A program made the translations under genes and the position numbers. The notes under the pieces are model-generated. The model had not been told where the DNA came from. It saw only the letters and a list, made by a program, of their open reading frames with translations, and made no database searches. Below are positions 34,070 through 47,150 of a stretch of DNA of 64,000 bases, one piece after another. The DNA is from Colias croceus (taxonomy: Eukaryota > Arthropoda > Insecta > Lepidoptera > Pieridae). The stretch's first letter is position 1. Each line of letters starts with the position of its first letter. Location: positions 6,262,001-6,326,000 of the forward strand of contig NC_059546.1 of the NCBI RefSeq assembly GCF_905220415.1. The letters are read 5' to 3'.

Positions 34070-35833
34070 ATGTATAAAATGTTCTCAGTTATGCCAAACT
34101 TTTCTACGCGCTCATGTATGATGCGTTAAGCCTGATTATCCGCTCCGGCTTAACGAGAACTAGAACAAAATCAGCTCAACTTAACACAATGTATGTTTAC
34201 TTACTTCAGAGAGATAACTTTATTTATACGCTTGCGTTCCACGATTATACTCATTTCAAAAGGATTGATTTTAATTACTTTGATTATGAAATATTTTTAC
34301 AATGAAAACATTATTCTAGAGTTGTTTTCGATGTTTTGAATTCAGTATTTATTCAAAATTTTATGGTACGTCTAATAAGCATACCTAGTAGAATTTTTGT
34401 AGAATTTTTACGCAGAAATTAATCCATTTAATATGATCTCGGACATAAATGGAAAAGCAAAGTTTATAACTAATTATCGTTAGCACAGTGCACTGAGTTT
34501 GAAATTTGATGAAATTTCATTGTTATGAAATGATTTAAATTGAAGAGTTATTATTTAACAGGAATAGTATGAATAAAAGGAATTAAAAATTAAAACACAT
34601 TTGTTTAGCTGGTTCTTTTTAATTTTTTTTCTGCCGTTGGCTATGTGATAACATCTCTGAATCAACTGGCATAAGTTGATCAAGAATATAAACTTCAATG
34701 ATTAGTAAACAGGCCATTTAGAAATTAAAGGAAAGTTTCGGCACGGCTGCTCTTTTATGACGAGTTCTTATCTCCAGCTCGCGTGTGGCGCGAGGCTCTT
34801 ACTATGTGCCCACGTTAGGTGAACGTTCATAAAACAAAACTAAGTTATTCTCTCCCTTAAATGCTAACACTTAAGGTTGATTATAAGTAAAATGTTAATA
34901 ATGAGTGCATGTGGAATGGTTCACATTACAAGTGGTGGTATTGTGGCGGAGCGCTTTGTTTGAGAGTGTCGCCGATATATCTCGAAAGTTGTGCGGCGCA
35001 GCGACATGTGATGCAACGGCGAGTAACAAAGGAATAATGTTTTAATTGCTCACTAAAAGAACATTTCATTTATCTGGCAATTTTTTTCGTAAAGTGGACA
35101 GCGTTTTTCCCTCAGTAGGGACTAGGGACACATACAACAGGAGGTCAATACGATGATTTTAGTACCTAATATGTAAATTGATTCGTTTCTGTGGCATGCT
35201 CGTGATTACCTATATGCGATACAGTTTTATACGTTATAAGTTTTCCTTAAATAATAATGAAATAATAACTTTAGTTTTAATCCAAACTAATTATATTCTA
35301 AATTAGTTACTAAGTATAACTGGATAAGCCTGATTTAATCCTTGTTTATCCTAAGAACATTGGAGGTATCTACAAATCCTATCACAGGTTTTAATTTATA
35401 AAATTTAAGCGCAAATTGTTCGTATAAACGATGTAAGGTTAGCTTTCAGTTGTAAGGTTTTAGTAAATCTCTACCATTGTGAAAGGCTTCACAACAAACC
35501 GACATGAAATATTATTTCAATGGAACTTAAATGAAAAAATTCTGGTTTGTACAGTCAAAAGAGGCAACATGATCCACGGTTCGGACAGGCCGAATTCCTT
35601 TTAATACGTATCTGTTCGGCTGGGAGATTGCAATGTTTGTTTCAATTTCCTCTGCCGGCCCACTGCACGCGTTTTCTATTTGGAAATCCTCGTGATTTTC
35701 ATTTACATAGATAGCCCACGTTTTGAGTACAGAGCATTTAAAAAATTTGGCCAGATTCAATTTAAAGTACTAATGATGTTTTGGGAAAGAAGATAATCCA
35801 ACGTGAAACATAAATAAAAAATGTCTTATCTGT
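34070..35833. other. Intergenic, no gene seen
   Basis: No exon accepted. A minus-strand open frame at 35760-35527 (77 codons) has a fairly balanced amino-acid composition but no motif and no supporting splice sites. Confidence 0.35.
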
Positions 35834-36350
35834 ATAGATGTTACAGTCAAAACCCTGAACCAGTCAATAACGTTATTGACCGGTAAAATCAGTTAATAAG
35901 GATATTGACTAAGGGCGTCGGTTAATATCCTTATTAACTGATTTTATCTGATTAAACCATTTAATAACGTTATTGACTAAGGGCATCGGTCAATATCCTT
36001 ATTAACTGATTTTAAGTCGAGACATCTAGTCAATATAGGTTTTAACCGACGTGCCCAGTCAAAACTCATAAAAAGTTAAGGACGTTAGTGAAATTATACA
36101 AGAAAATCATTTAAAAAGGTTCATAAAACTTTTTAAAGTGCAATATTTTGAGTTTTATGTTTTATTAATTAATTCGGGGTATTGTTTGTAAACTACAACC
36201 GCGCGAGAATACGTGCCCAAAAATATTTTTGAAGATGGCAATTGTCTTTTAATAACAACTAGGTTTCCGCCCGCAGCTTCGCCCGTGCAGTCAAAGAAAA
36301 CCGCATAGTTCCCTACCCGTGGGATTTCCGGGATTGCGTTAGTTTCTGAT

Positions 36351-37044
36351 TTGATGGAGTGACCTGCAGGTGTACTTCGAAGACTGCTACTGGATCTAAA
36401 AGACGAGTAGAGCTAGGAATGCCGAGTTTGGGCTCGTTTTGTTAGTTATGTCGAGACCTTACCTCCGGACTTGATGGAGTGACCTGCAGGTGTACTTCTA
36501 AGACTACTACTGGAACTACTATACGAGTAGAGCCAGGTGTGCCGAGTTTGGGCTCGTTTTGTTAGTTATGTCGAGACCTTACCTCCGGACTTGATGGAAT
36601 GACCTGCAGGTGTACTTCGAAGACTGCTACTGGAACTATTATACGAGTAGAGCTAGGTGTGCCGAGTTTGGGCTCGTTTTGTTAGTTATGTTGAGACCTT
36701 ACCTCTGGACTTGATGGAGTGACCTGCAGGTGTACTTCGAAGACTGCTACTGGAACTAATAGATGAGTAGAGCTAGGTGTGCTGAGTTTGGGCTTGTTTT
36801 GTTAGTTACGTTGAGACCTTACCTCCTGACTTGATGGAGTGACCTGCAGGTGTACTTCGAAGACTGCTACTGGAACTAATAGAAGAGTAGAGCTATGTGT
36901 GCCGAGTTTGGGCTCGTTTTGTTAGTTACGTTGAGACCTTACCTCCGGAATTGATGGAATGATCTGCAGGTGTACTTCGAAGTCTGCTACTGGAACTATT
37001 ATACGAGTAGAGCTAGGTGTGCCGAGTTTAGGCTCGTTTTGTTA
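36351..37044 (+). repeat. 120-bp tandem repeat, about six copies (left array)
   Basis: Units begin TTGATGGAGTGACCTGCAGG at 36351 and then exactly every 120 bases up to 36951, the last being incomplete. Copies differ at a few positions each. The consensus has stop codons in the frames I checked, so it is not coding. Confidence 0.95.
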
Positions 37045-37049
37045 ATACC

Positions 37050-37432
37050 TGCTGGTCACTGCATCAAGTCCGGAGGTAAGGTCTCAACATAACTAACAAA
37101 ACGAGCCCAAACTCGGCACACCTAGCTTTACTCGTATAATAGTTCCAGTAGCAGTCTTCGAAGTACACCTGCAGGTCACTCCATCAAGTCCGGAGGTAAG
37201 GTCTCAACGTAACTAACAAAACGAGCCCAAACTCGGCACACCTTGCTCTACTCGTCTATTAGTTCCAGTAGCAATCTTCGAAGTACACCTGCAGGTCATT
37301 CCATCAAGTCCGGAGGTAAGGTCTCGACATAACTAACAAAACGTGCCCAAACTCGGCATTCCTAGCTCTACTCGTCTATTAGATCCAGTAGCAGTCTTCG
37401 AAGTACACCTGCAGGTCACTCCATCAAATCAG
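37050..37432 (-). repeat. 120-bp tandem repeat, about three copies in reverse (right array)
   Basis: The same 120-bp unit as in the left array but reversed, with the last copy truncated at the junction near 37050. The left array has about twice as many copies, which accounts for most of the size difference between the two halves of the fold-back element. Confidence 0.95.
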
Positions 37433-37946
37433 AAACTAACGCAATCCCGGAAATCCCACGGGAACGGGAACTATGCGGTTTTTCTTTGACTACGCGGGCG
37501 AAGCTGCGGGCGGAAACCTAGTTGTTATTAAAACACAATTGCCATCTTCAAAAATATTTTGGGGCACGTATTCTCGCGCGGTTGCAGTTTACAAACAATA
37601 CCCCGAATTAATTAATAAAACATAAAACTCAAAATATTGCACTTTAAAAAGTTTTATGAACCTTTTTAAATGATTTTCTTGTATAATTTCACTAACGTCC
37701 TTAACTTTTTATGAGTTTTGACTGGGCACGTCGGTTAAAACCTATATTGACTAGATGTCTCGACTTAAAATCAGTTAATAAGGATATTGACCGATGCCCT
37801 TAGTCAATAACGTTATTAACTGGTTTAATCAGATAAAATCAGTTAATAAGGATATTAACCGACGCCCTTAGTCAATATCCTTATTAACTGATTTTACCGG
37901 TCAATAACGTTATTGACTGGTTCAGGGTTTTGACTGTAACATAGAT

Positions 37947-40900
37947 AAGCAATAAAACGTTACATGTTATCATTTGTATTTATTTATATGAGCAAAAGTG
38001 AAGAGTCAAAGTCTCCTAGAAAAGTATCAGTAGGAGGTTTTAAACAGGGGCTTCTCTGATAAATTATTTAATTAAACGAGCTTATTTCCAATTAACCTCT
38101 TATTGTATTTGGGTGGCCGTAGAACTTCAGCTTGCTAACAAAATAAAAATACTTTCATATTAATAACAGACGTTGCAATGAAAGCTGTAAAACTTGTGAT
38201 GTTATTTAATCCGAGTAAGGTAGAACAATTTTGTAGTAATATTTGAAATAACATTGGAAAGTTGTGAGCGTTGAACGTAGTGAGCTACAAATTGGAATGT
38301 ACTGAGCAGCTCACGTCAATGCGTTTGTGTAGAATAATGTTTTATTTTGAAGACTTCCAGAATTTATATATGTAGTGTAAAACTAGTGGTTTTTATAGCA
38401 TATTACTGACTAGAATATTTTGGAGATAAACTGTATTTTAAAGAGTGTATGCTCTCCAAAATTTGCTGAATATGATATTTAACGGATCTCATTTTTGTCA
38501 CTTCCACACTATCGAGATTACCTAATAGTTGTAAGTACATAAAGGTGAGTATACCACAAACATGTAAATGAAATAAATATATTGATTTTATAATTTATCG
38601 CACAACAATCAATTAATTAACACAGTTAAATAGCACACGTTTAAATAAGAAGCAATACAAATGTTCGGCATTAATCCTAATTTATAATACGAATTCGGAT
38701 ACAACTTGTTCATTTCAACTCTACCGGCCACGCAGTGCTGCAACTATTTTCATTATACTAGGTGCCCATTTATTTGTTCAGTAAGCTGTACAGTGCTTAT
38801 TTTGAATAATACGCGATATCTCGTCTAACATACATCCACGCATTCAATGTACTTCAACAATGGAATGGGGAAACGAACTTTTGTCATTTACCTTTAAAAT
38901 ATAAGCTTTGTTTCCTGGATGTAGATGTATTCGATTATAATATGAGCATTTCATATTTATATTATTCAATATGAACGTTCTTCCAATATATTGAAAATAG
39001 TCGAGAAATAATATATTTTACATTTGTTTACTTTCAGCGAAGGAATGTAGTCTTCTGAAGAGAAATATAATAATGTTTCAATGCTCGTACACGTAGAAAT
39101 TGTTTCTAGCTAATACTTGTTCTAAAATACTACTGAAAATTAGGACTTCACATTCAGTCATTAAACGCGAGGGTAACTACTCAATGCAAAAGCTATTGCT
39201 TAACTTTATATGAATTGCATGTCATAATACAGGTAAGGAATCCATATTAGAACTAAACTTACTCCGGACATGTTTCAGACACATAATATCTAAATTCGAA
39301 ACTGGTATTTCTACAGAGAAGGGCTTAATAACTGCATTTCTCGTGTAGCGTGTATTAGTGCTGTGCTACGCTTAATATATTGAAGTAAGATAATCAATAT
39401 CTACCGCAAAGTTTCGGGTTGTTTGCGAACTTTATATGAGTTCCACTATTACTACGATCATCAATAGAGTGTTTAAAATAATTGTAATATTATGTTATTT
39501 AAGCAAAATAACATCATTCGAGACAGATGATACATTCATTTTCTAGCGAACGGCGACGATGTGGCGTTATCGCAATTTGTGAATGATGTGGAAGGCTTTT
39601 ATTAGGACAATAATATGTCATAGTATGCGCACGAAGCTAAAGAAGTGAATGATCTTAAAAGAAATGTTCTCAGAGCAAAACGCACATTTACACATTATTC
39701 TTGCATGCATCTAGTGGTACGTCGCATCGCGTTACCGAGCCGCCGTAAACGTTAATGGTCTCTCGCCTACCTGTCAGATGAGTGTCGCCGAGTTCCGAAA
39801 GGATTTCAGACTGACACAGATTTCAAGAGCAACGCCACTTTTCAACTTTATGATGTAACTTTGTACTTGAACTTGTGTACCGGGAAAATGTTATGGCGGT
39901 GTTGAGATGACGCTTTTTCTTTGCGGAAATGAGGAGTTATGTCATGCATTGGCGTGGATAACATTATAAGTTATAACAATGTTATAACGTTTTCATCATT
40001 ATATCTACAAGAATACAAGATCATAGATAAAATCCAATAAGCTCTAGTTTATTTTTTTTTTTACTATTATACCTCTACATGAATACCTCTACAAATAATC
40101 ATGTTTACTACTGTAAATAACAAAAGCACAGAAATATAGTTTAATTTTAATATTTATAAAGATAACATTGGAATTAATCTAAAGTAGGGCTATAATTGTA
40201 AAGAAAAGTTTTGAGAGAAACATTAATTCTTCAAACAAAAACATGTTACGGAATACCAGAATTTCAATAAACATAAAACTCGGCAGTAGCGAAACAATTC
40301 GTTTACACTTTTTAGAAGGAAATTTCATTTCAAATTAGATATTCTTTGAGTTGATATTTAAGAATTGTTTTCAAATTTCAATCAGGGATTAAAGCGAGCC
40401 GGATCCCTCGAATAGAGTTACCTCGAACAAACAAGCGTCAAGTTATTTTCATGGAAGTTTTTAGTTAGATTTCCACGGTCTGCGTCCGTTCACAGTTCAA
40501 TGGAACCCTGATGCCTCTGCCAGCTCTGCCGAGGCGCATGTAACAGTAATTAGTTTTATAACGATACTATATGTTACGTTATTACGTGTATTTTGATAAG
40601 ATTTTAACTTTAATTAATGCCTATAGCTGATGGCTTTATCATTGCGAATAAATGGAGTAATTGCAACTTTAGAACGGGTATTTAAACGCTGAAATTGTAT
40701 TTGGAGTATGATTTAAGCGCTGTAGTAAAAACAGCTGTTTCTCACGAAATTTTTAGTAAATTCTGTCGCAATGTTGTTTGTATAAACAAAAAAATCCCTC
40801 ACATTCTTCTTATATTATTTTAGTTATGTTGTACTTCCACTAATCTTTATTTATTACAATATGGTTACTGAAATATACATAATTATTGAAAATTAAATTA

Positions 40901-41869
40901 TGTGAATACCATCATACGATATTTACGTCTACATTACATGAAACACTAATCTTTATCTTAACTTTAATACGAACAGGGACATCATAAGCATAATTATTAT
41001 TAATTTAAGTTCTAGCTTGTCATATTTGGGAGCGCATCGCCACATTTCGTATTCAAACAAGGAATCTGCTCTCAATATATAAGTTAGTCACCCTCGAGGC
41101 TCATCATCTCAGTTTCAAGATAGTGTAGAACTTGGCAACTCACGAAGTTCAACGCATGTTTACTTTTTGTTAATTTGACATGACCTTGCTTTGGCTTGCA
41201 AACTGTGCATTGTAACAATGTACATATGTACTATTGAAGTTGGTGTACAGACAGTTTGATATTACGTGGTAAATGTTGCCTAAATTAAACAGATGTGGAA
41301 GTACGTTTTACACTATGTCGTCAATCCTCATCAACATAGGTACTATGTTAAACAACCAATGAAATTTTAAATTACAACTAGATATTCCAGTAAACATGCT
41401 ATTTATACTAAATAGGTATGAAAGTATATCTCACAATTAAAACACAACAGAAAATAATTTAAAACACTGTGGACTCTTCAGCAGCTTGTTGTATTACCAT
41501 TAAGGATTTACCAATACAGCCACCGATTTAATATTTAATTTCATGAAAAATCTCTTTGCTTTTAAGCTTAAATAATAATAATAGGGATTCAGTTGAACAA
41601 TATCCATTCGTTATATAACGCAGGTGTCTTTTATACGACATGGCGTGACTTTAATACTCGCGAACATATTTGATGTTGTACTTTCCGTACTGATAATATT
41701 GAAATTACGCTTTTTCCCATACCTACCTTTTAGGATTTCACTCGAATAAGATTTTCTTCTATATAATATGTTATGTTTTCAATAAAAAAAAACTTGTAAT
41801 GGAAGCATGTAAATAGTAATGGATTTTTATTATATTATTTGTTTAAAGTTTCCTATAGATATGAATTGA
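37947..41869. other. Intergenic, no gene seen
   Basis: Unique-looking AT-rich DNA without accepted exons. GC-richer spots near 39720-39800 and 40390-40540 may be regulatory but show no specific signal. Confidence 0.35.
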
Positions 41870-41948
41870 ATAGATATTGTAGTTGAAATTAATAGTTTTG
41901 GTTTTATGGAATTCAAATGCTTTTATAGATATAAATTTATAAATAAGG

Positions 41949-42024
41949 TCAGGAGTGGCCGAGTTGGTCAGGCATCCCCTCGGAATGGCGCGAAAGGATG
42001 CGGGTTCGAGTCCCGCCTCGTGAT
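41949..42024 (+). tRNA. tRNA-like Pol III unit, possible tRNA pseudogene or new tRNA-like RNA
   Basis: A perfect A box TGGCCGAGTTGG (41956-41967) and a perfect B box GGTTCGAGTCC (42003-42013) lie at tRNA spacing. A T6 Pol III terminator follows at 42029-42034. The acceptor arms TCAGGAG and CTCGTGA pair at six of seven positions, and the T arm GCGGG/CCCGC is perfect. The D arm is short (GCC/GGC). The anticodon arm does not form: the best local stem is ATCC/GGAT with an oversized loop of 18 bases. If forced into standard numbering, the triplet in the loop would be CGG with poor stem pairing. It is therefore either a decayed tRNA or SINE head, or a tRNA-like RNA with another role. No A-rich tail or SINE body follows. 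Confidence 0.5.
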
Positions 42025-42069
42025 CGAATTTTTTCTATTCTTTATAAATTTATATAGATATTGTAGTTG

Positions 42070-45060
42070 CTAGTATGTAATAGCCAAAGCTATTATAGTT
42101 TTCAATTTATGTTTGAAATTTATAATTGCTATTAAAATTTACAATTGTATTTAGAGTTGCATAAGATGATTTTGCATCTTATAGCGTCTGTTGTAATTGC
42201 TATTAGGCTGGGCTTGGCGTAGCTGATTAATTTAGTTTTATTTAAAGCAAAAATCATTATGTTTATAACCGCACAAAGTAATACAATATAGTTAGAACCC
42301 TTTTTTACGGGTCAATAGTAATATATTCTTCTCTATATATTCTTGTAGGCAGCTAGAGCAGATACAGTTCTCAAAACTTTTTATGTTTATTGTACTTATT
42401 CCCATACCTAGATCATAAAAAGCCTGGACGAAATACTTACATCCCATATTTTATGATCGTAGGTTGGCAGCACATATTGGTTACAATTGCTTGTTATGGT
42501 ATCGAGTTTCTTGTTTTGTTTTCTTTCTACGTAGGTATCGGATGTCCATTATTTCCAACAAGCTAACCTTACAATTTTTGCGAGCAAGTAATTCGGTCCC
42601 GACCCATTCGTGGCATTTCACTGGCTCGAATAAAACATTTGTACATTGATATAGAGCAAGTAGAAGATACTTCCCAAGTGAAAAGCATTATTTCTTTACG
42701 GAAGTATGACATTTCCTTATAAAATTAGGATGAAAATGTAATACTGATGATATAGGTAAAGAGGTTTTCAAGTGGTACAATTTTTTAAAATTGCGGGCAA
42801 AACACAACGTTGTGAAAGATGTAACCTTCAATACATTGATCAAGGATTGTTCTGTCAAATCTAATCACAAGCTATACCCGTGCAACTGTCTATGAAATGC
42901 AGAATGTATGTTCCTTCTAGACACATATATGCAGTGATTTCGCGCCAACTCCCTCGGTCACGTGCCGAAGTGCGGAGCGATGTAGCGCGCAACCGCCACT
43001 CTACAGTAAAAAGACCCGCTAGAACGGATTTGAATAATATATAGTAACTCTTTAATTCTTTACTGTACATGAGAAAGGTGCGTTGTTTGCTTAATGTATT
43101 TCCATCAATTGGATTCTTATTAAACTTTGTTTTGGTTATATATGTTTGAGCTACATTCTTTCCTACAGAACTCCTGAAAGTTATAACTAAGCATGGTTAT
43201 AATATAATATTATCACAAAGGGCTATATGCACAAAAAAGCTTCAATTCAATACGCGTAATAAAACGTAAGCAAGGTAAAAATTCTTGATTTACCTAGAAT
43301 ACGACTTCGAATCGAAAAAAAAAAATATCTAATGGAAATTGAATTTTTTCAGTGTAAAAGCATTAAAAGATGTCTATGAATTAATATTCAAAACCAACAC
43401 TTGACAATACGTCTGGTATATTAGACAATAAAAAGAATTCCAAGATATGAAAGAGTGCCATAAATAAAAGGCTTGAGTATAAAAGTATTCTTTATGAAGT
43501 GTCGCCGCAGCCGAGGCCGGTCGGCTGATACCTATTTGAAACTCCTGTAATATCGAGTAGTGATGTTACGTCAACGATAGTGATGCCTTTACTTCAGTCG
43601 TATGTTTATTTGTTTAAGCAATATGTATTTTTAACTAATTTTAAATTTCTTAATTTAATTTTATATTGAATTAGTTTTTATACAAAATAGTGTAAAATTA
43701 CATGATTAATGATGATAATGATACACCACTGAACAGTGTGAGCTGATAGTCAACTTGACTCTTCAACAAGCTTCGGGATTTAATTAATAAACACGGAAAT
43801 TACGGCGCAGAATAACTGAAATATTACATTCTAATACTTACTTTTCTTTCAAGACTTAGTAAAACGGGTTGCATTTGAAGACAATTTTTTCCGTACAATT
43901 TGGGAACTATCAAATGAATTTTGAAATATTCAGCCAATGTCTGAAATAACACCGATATTGCGAGTGAATGTCGATACACGGAAGAAAGAACACATCACTG
44001 CGGAGATCGGCCGGGACCGACAACAGAGGGTCGAAGTTGGCGAGGGAGAGTCTAATAAAATATGTAGATTTGATGACTTGTCACATTTTTTGCGACAAAT
44101 CCGAGATTCAATGTTTTTAGCCTTTTACAGACATTTCACGCTTTTTATTAAGACCTTAATAACGAGTTCCGTTCTGCGATATTAGAAATCTTCGGCATAA
44201 TCAATTGCATTGTATATTTTTTGTTGTACTTTGTTCTGTAATTTTTCTTTATGTAGGTATTATTTATATTATGAAAGTATTAGTTGTTCCGCGCTCGGTG
44301 AATTCAAATGATACACAGTTCTTTTTCCACATTAAAGCAAAACCGTGTAGGCAATGGAAGTGTGGGTACATATTTCTACATTAGAGTGGTCTGTGAATCA
44401 ATAGTTCAATCTGAGGCAAGTGGCTGGCCATTCTATCAGCGATTAGTTTTGGTCTAGTGACCACATGCCCATTCCTTGCCTTTTACTTATGTGTATAAGT
44501 GCACTATTATCACGTAACACAGTATTTTATGAACTTTTCTATGTAATAGTTCTTGCTTGAATTTTTTCTTTTCTTTTCTATTAGTACATTACACAACTTG
44601 TTTTATCTTGTTTTTCCTTTTAATAAGGGTAAGTTAGATATCTCAGTAGTTTTGATTTTACTATACACGTCTTAGCAAAATGTCGCATTTTGCACCTGTA
44701 GTTACTAATTATGGTCTGTGAAATTTTACCTAAATTTCCGGGCTCAAAATTTGCACAATGGTAAAGATAAGCGTATCATTAAGCATGATGACGAATAATG
44801 AAGCTTAGTGGGTTGAACAGTGGTGATCTCAAGCACATAATATTTTGTTTTTAGAGTGATTCAGTCATTTTAGAGTTAAAGCGTTTAGAGAGATTTACAT
44901 TTCTTTATTCATCTTTGACTTACAGTACAAAACATACCAACACGCACAAAGATAACAATTATTACAAAGTTTGACTTAAAAATAAGGTACAATTAGAGAC
45001 AAACGATACAATATTAACATTAAACAGGTCCACTTCAGATTTAGCACGCAAGAATTTATT
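42070..45060. other. Intergenic, no gene seen
   Basis: AT-rich with no accepted exon. A GC-richer spot at 42935-43020 has no further structure. Confidence 0.35.
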
Positions 45061-45100
45061 TAACAAATTGAGTGCATGATGCGTGGGTGCACTCCAAGCG

Positions 45101-45143
45101 GCTCGCGTCCGGAGCAGGCTCTCCGCGAACAGCGGACGCGAGC
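45101..45143. repeat. GC-rich hairpin
   Basis: GCTCGCGTCCG (45101-45111) and its exact complement (45133-45143) form an 11-bp stem with a 21-base loop that also holds GAGCAGGCTC. This is a strongly GC-rich island in AT-rich surroundings. Weaker complementarity continues outward (GTGCACT and its partner near 45150). Confidence 0.7.
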
Positions 45144-47060
45144 GCCACTGCACGGAGCATTGCACTGCATTTGTTGTCTTTATGAAAGAACTTACATATC
45201 TAACTATAGTCCAACTATAAAACTACACGTCTTATGTTTTATCTGTTAAGTCTAGTCTGTTTCTCTGCAAGTATGTAAACTCATAAGCTTATTAAAGAGA
45301 TTTAAAAAAGTTACCTAGTAAAGTTATAAATGCAACCCTGGGAAAGTTACAAGATAGTTATATACTGAATGAACTTCGATTTCGCAGAAAAGATAAATTT
45401 AACCAATTTAATGGTTAGAATTCGTAAATGTCTGCACCTGAATGAGTCTGCGAATTTAGATGACTTTTGATAGGTACAAAGATAGATCCTAAGAATAAAT
45501 CCTAAGATAATTGTAATAAGAAGAGCTAAAATTGGGGTTGAAACATAATATTTTTATAGACACAGTTAAATAGCATTGAAATGCAGTCGAAAACAAAACA
45601 AAGCTCTGTATATAGATACATTATCTCAAAACTCAAGCTTTAAAATAAATTGCTCAATAACTTTATCAATCACAATTTTCGCAGCTGTTAAAACAACTCG
45701 TTTATAAAACTTTTATGTGTATTGCATTAGATCATGTTCTTTCAAACAAAGTATATTACGAAGCTACAGTTGCACAGCGGAATAGAAAGCAGCGTGTTAT
45801 CATATTGGATTCAGGAGTAGATATCAATTACGATAAAACCACTGCACATTCCAGTCTATTACGTTTGGGAAGTCACAGTAGGGTGGAATAGAATGGAAAT
45901 ATACGGTATTGGTGAAGGCAAGTCACCTCTAAATACATCTTTTCTTGTAATGAAATTATACTTGTTCTATTAAAGATAATGAAAAAGGAGTTCATAGTTT
46001 ATGATGCATAGAGTTTCAAGTGTGTGTGTGTGGAGCGTATGGGAGATATATTCACGTTCTTTTTATACATATGAATAGTATTTCATGTGTATTTTCATTC
46101 ATTTTATAAAAATATAAAAATATTTTTCGAACTAGTTGTAGTTCTAGTTCAAATCCCCGGTGTCTAAAATATTGCTACAATATTAATTCTGTATCCAATT
46201 ACGTAAGACCTGTTGCAGAGATTTAAAGCATAGCTTGTTACGAAGCGAGAGGATAAAACAATCTAAACAAAAATGCAATTCGCATTTAAATGTCCGCTCC
46301 AATCTATCTACGACTCGCCAGTGAAGAATCGGCCGAGGTCCATTATGATAATGAAAGTGACTCCCGTTTGTCTTAAAGTCGTAGCTCAATTTGCAAGGCG
46401 AGAGATAAACGCTGTTAAACTGTCGAAGTTCGTGACAAAGCCTGAATAATGCAGATTACACTGAGAAAAATACGGCCACAGTCAAATCTGCATATTTTAT
46501 TGGTCCCTTTTCCGCATCCTTTATTCACATCGCTCGCGTCGTCCAAACGATTCGCGGTAGACGTGGATTTATAAAGTCGTGATCTCTCCCTAGGTATTCA
46601 TTAGTAAAGAGATAGTTGGTGTCTACTAAATTCCATAATTTTTAAGAAGGATGCTCGTATCGTAAGTGTGACATATAAGAACAGAATATAGATTTAAGAT
46701 TTTGAAATGTGTTTTTATTGCTATATAAATGCAAAATACATTTATTTGTGAATCTTATAGGTAAATAAACTATCATGTTTCATAAGTTATTTTAGAATAA
46801 CTCCGAAATCTTAGATTTACAGTACAGTCATTTTTATTCATTGAGATAATATTACTACGTATGGAGGAGACACCACGAACAAAATCTGTGAGCCATTTTT
46901 TTGCTCTAACTAAATTTTAAAAAATTATTATCTAGTTAGGTACTTACCGATGAAAGTTATTCCTTTGCACTTTTCCGTATTATTTGTGCAATATCGTAAC
47001 ACACACGAAGGCATATTTGATGCGTGTCACTTTAAAACAAATAAAAAATGAGCGTGCAGT
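45144..47060. other. Intergenic, no gene seen
   Basis: AT-rich, no exon accepted. A short GT run at 46020-46031 is the only simple repeat of note. Confidence 0.35.
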
Positions 47061-47150
47061 TACGCCATATGGCGTATGTTGAGCGGAACATAAGTGATGT
47101 AGGCGGTGTCGTCTCCATATGGAGACGACTCCATATGGATACATATGTAT
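47061..47150. promoter_or_regulatory. Four consecutive CATATG-centred palindromes
   Basis: Perfect palindromes of 16 bp (47061-47076, TACGCCATATGGCGTA), 22 bp (47108-47129), 10 bp (47130-47139, TCCATATGGA) and 12 bp (47139-47150, ATACATATGTAT) follow one another, all with CATATG at the centre. The three right-hand ones are contiguous. Dyad symmetry suggests dimer binding sites or a cruciform-prone region. CATATG is a non-canonical E-box core, but no factor is implied. Confidence 0.6.

Larger units (their letters stand above)
35840..37940. mobile_element. 2.1-kb giant fold-back element with 6-bp target duplication
   Basis: Both ends start GTTACAGTCAAAACCCTG (right end read inward), and ATAGAT flanks the element on each side (35834-35839, 37941-37946). 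The outer arms are near-identical inverted repeats of about 415 bp. They are themselves built from short repeats around the 18-bp palindrome GTCAATAACGTTATTGAC and TCAGTTAATAAGGATATTGAC-like pieces. Next inward on each side lies a Helitron-type 3' end in mirrored orientation (36259 onward and up to 37521), then arrays of a 120-bp repeat. No transposase is present. I infer an inverted duplication of a half-element that already contained the Helitron piece. The superfamily is not clear. Confidence 0.85.

Noticed and set aside
35527..35760. Minus-strand frame of 77 codons with balanced composition
   Set aside because: Could be a fragment of an old gene or transposon, but without motif, neighbouring exons or conservation data it cannot be supported.
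44962..45165. Minus-strand frame of 67 codons in a GC-rich spot
   Set aside because: The GC richness comes from a hairpin at 45101-45143; the frame has no motif.
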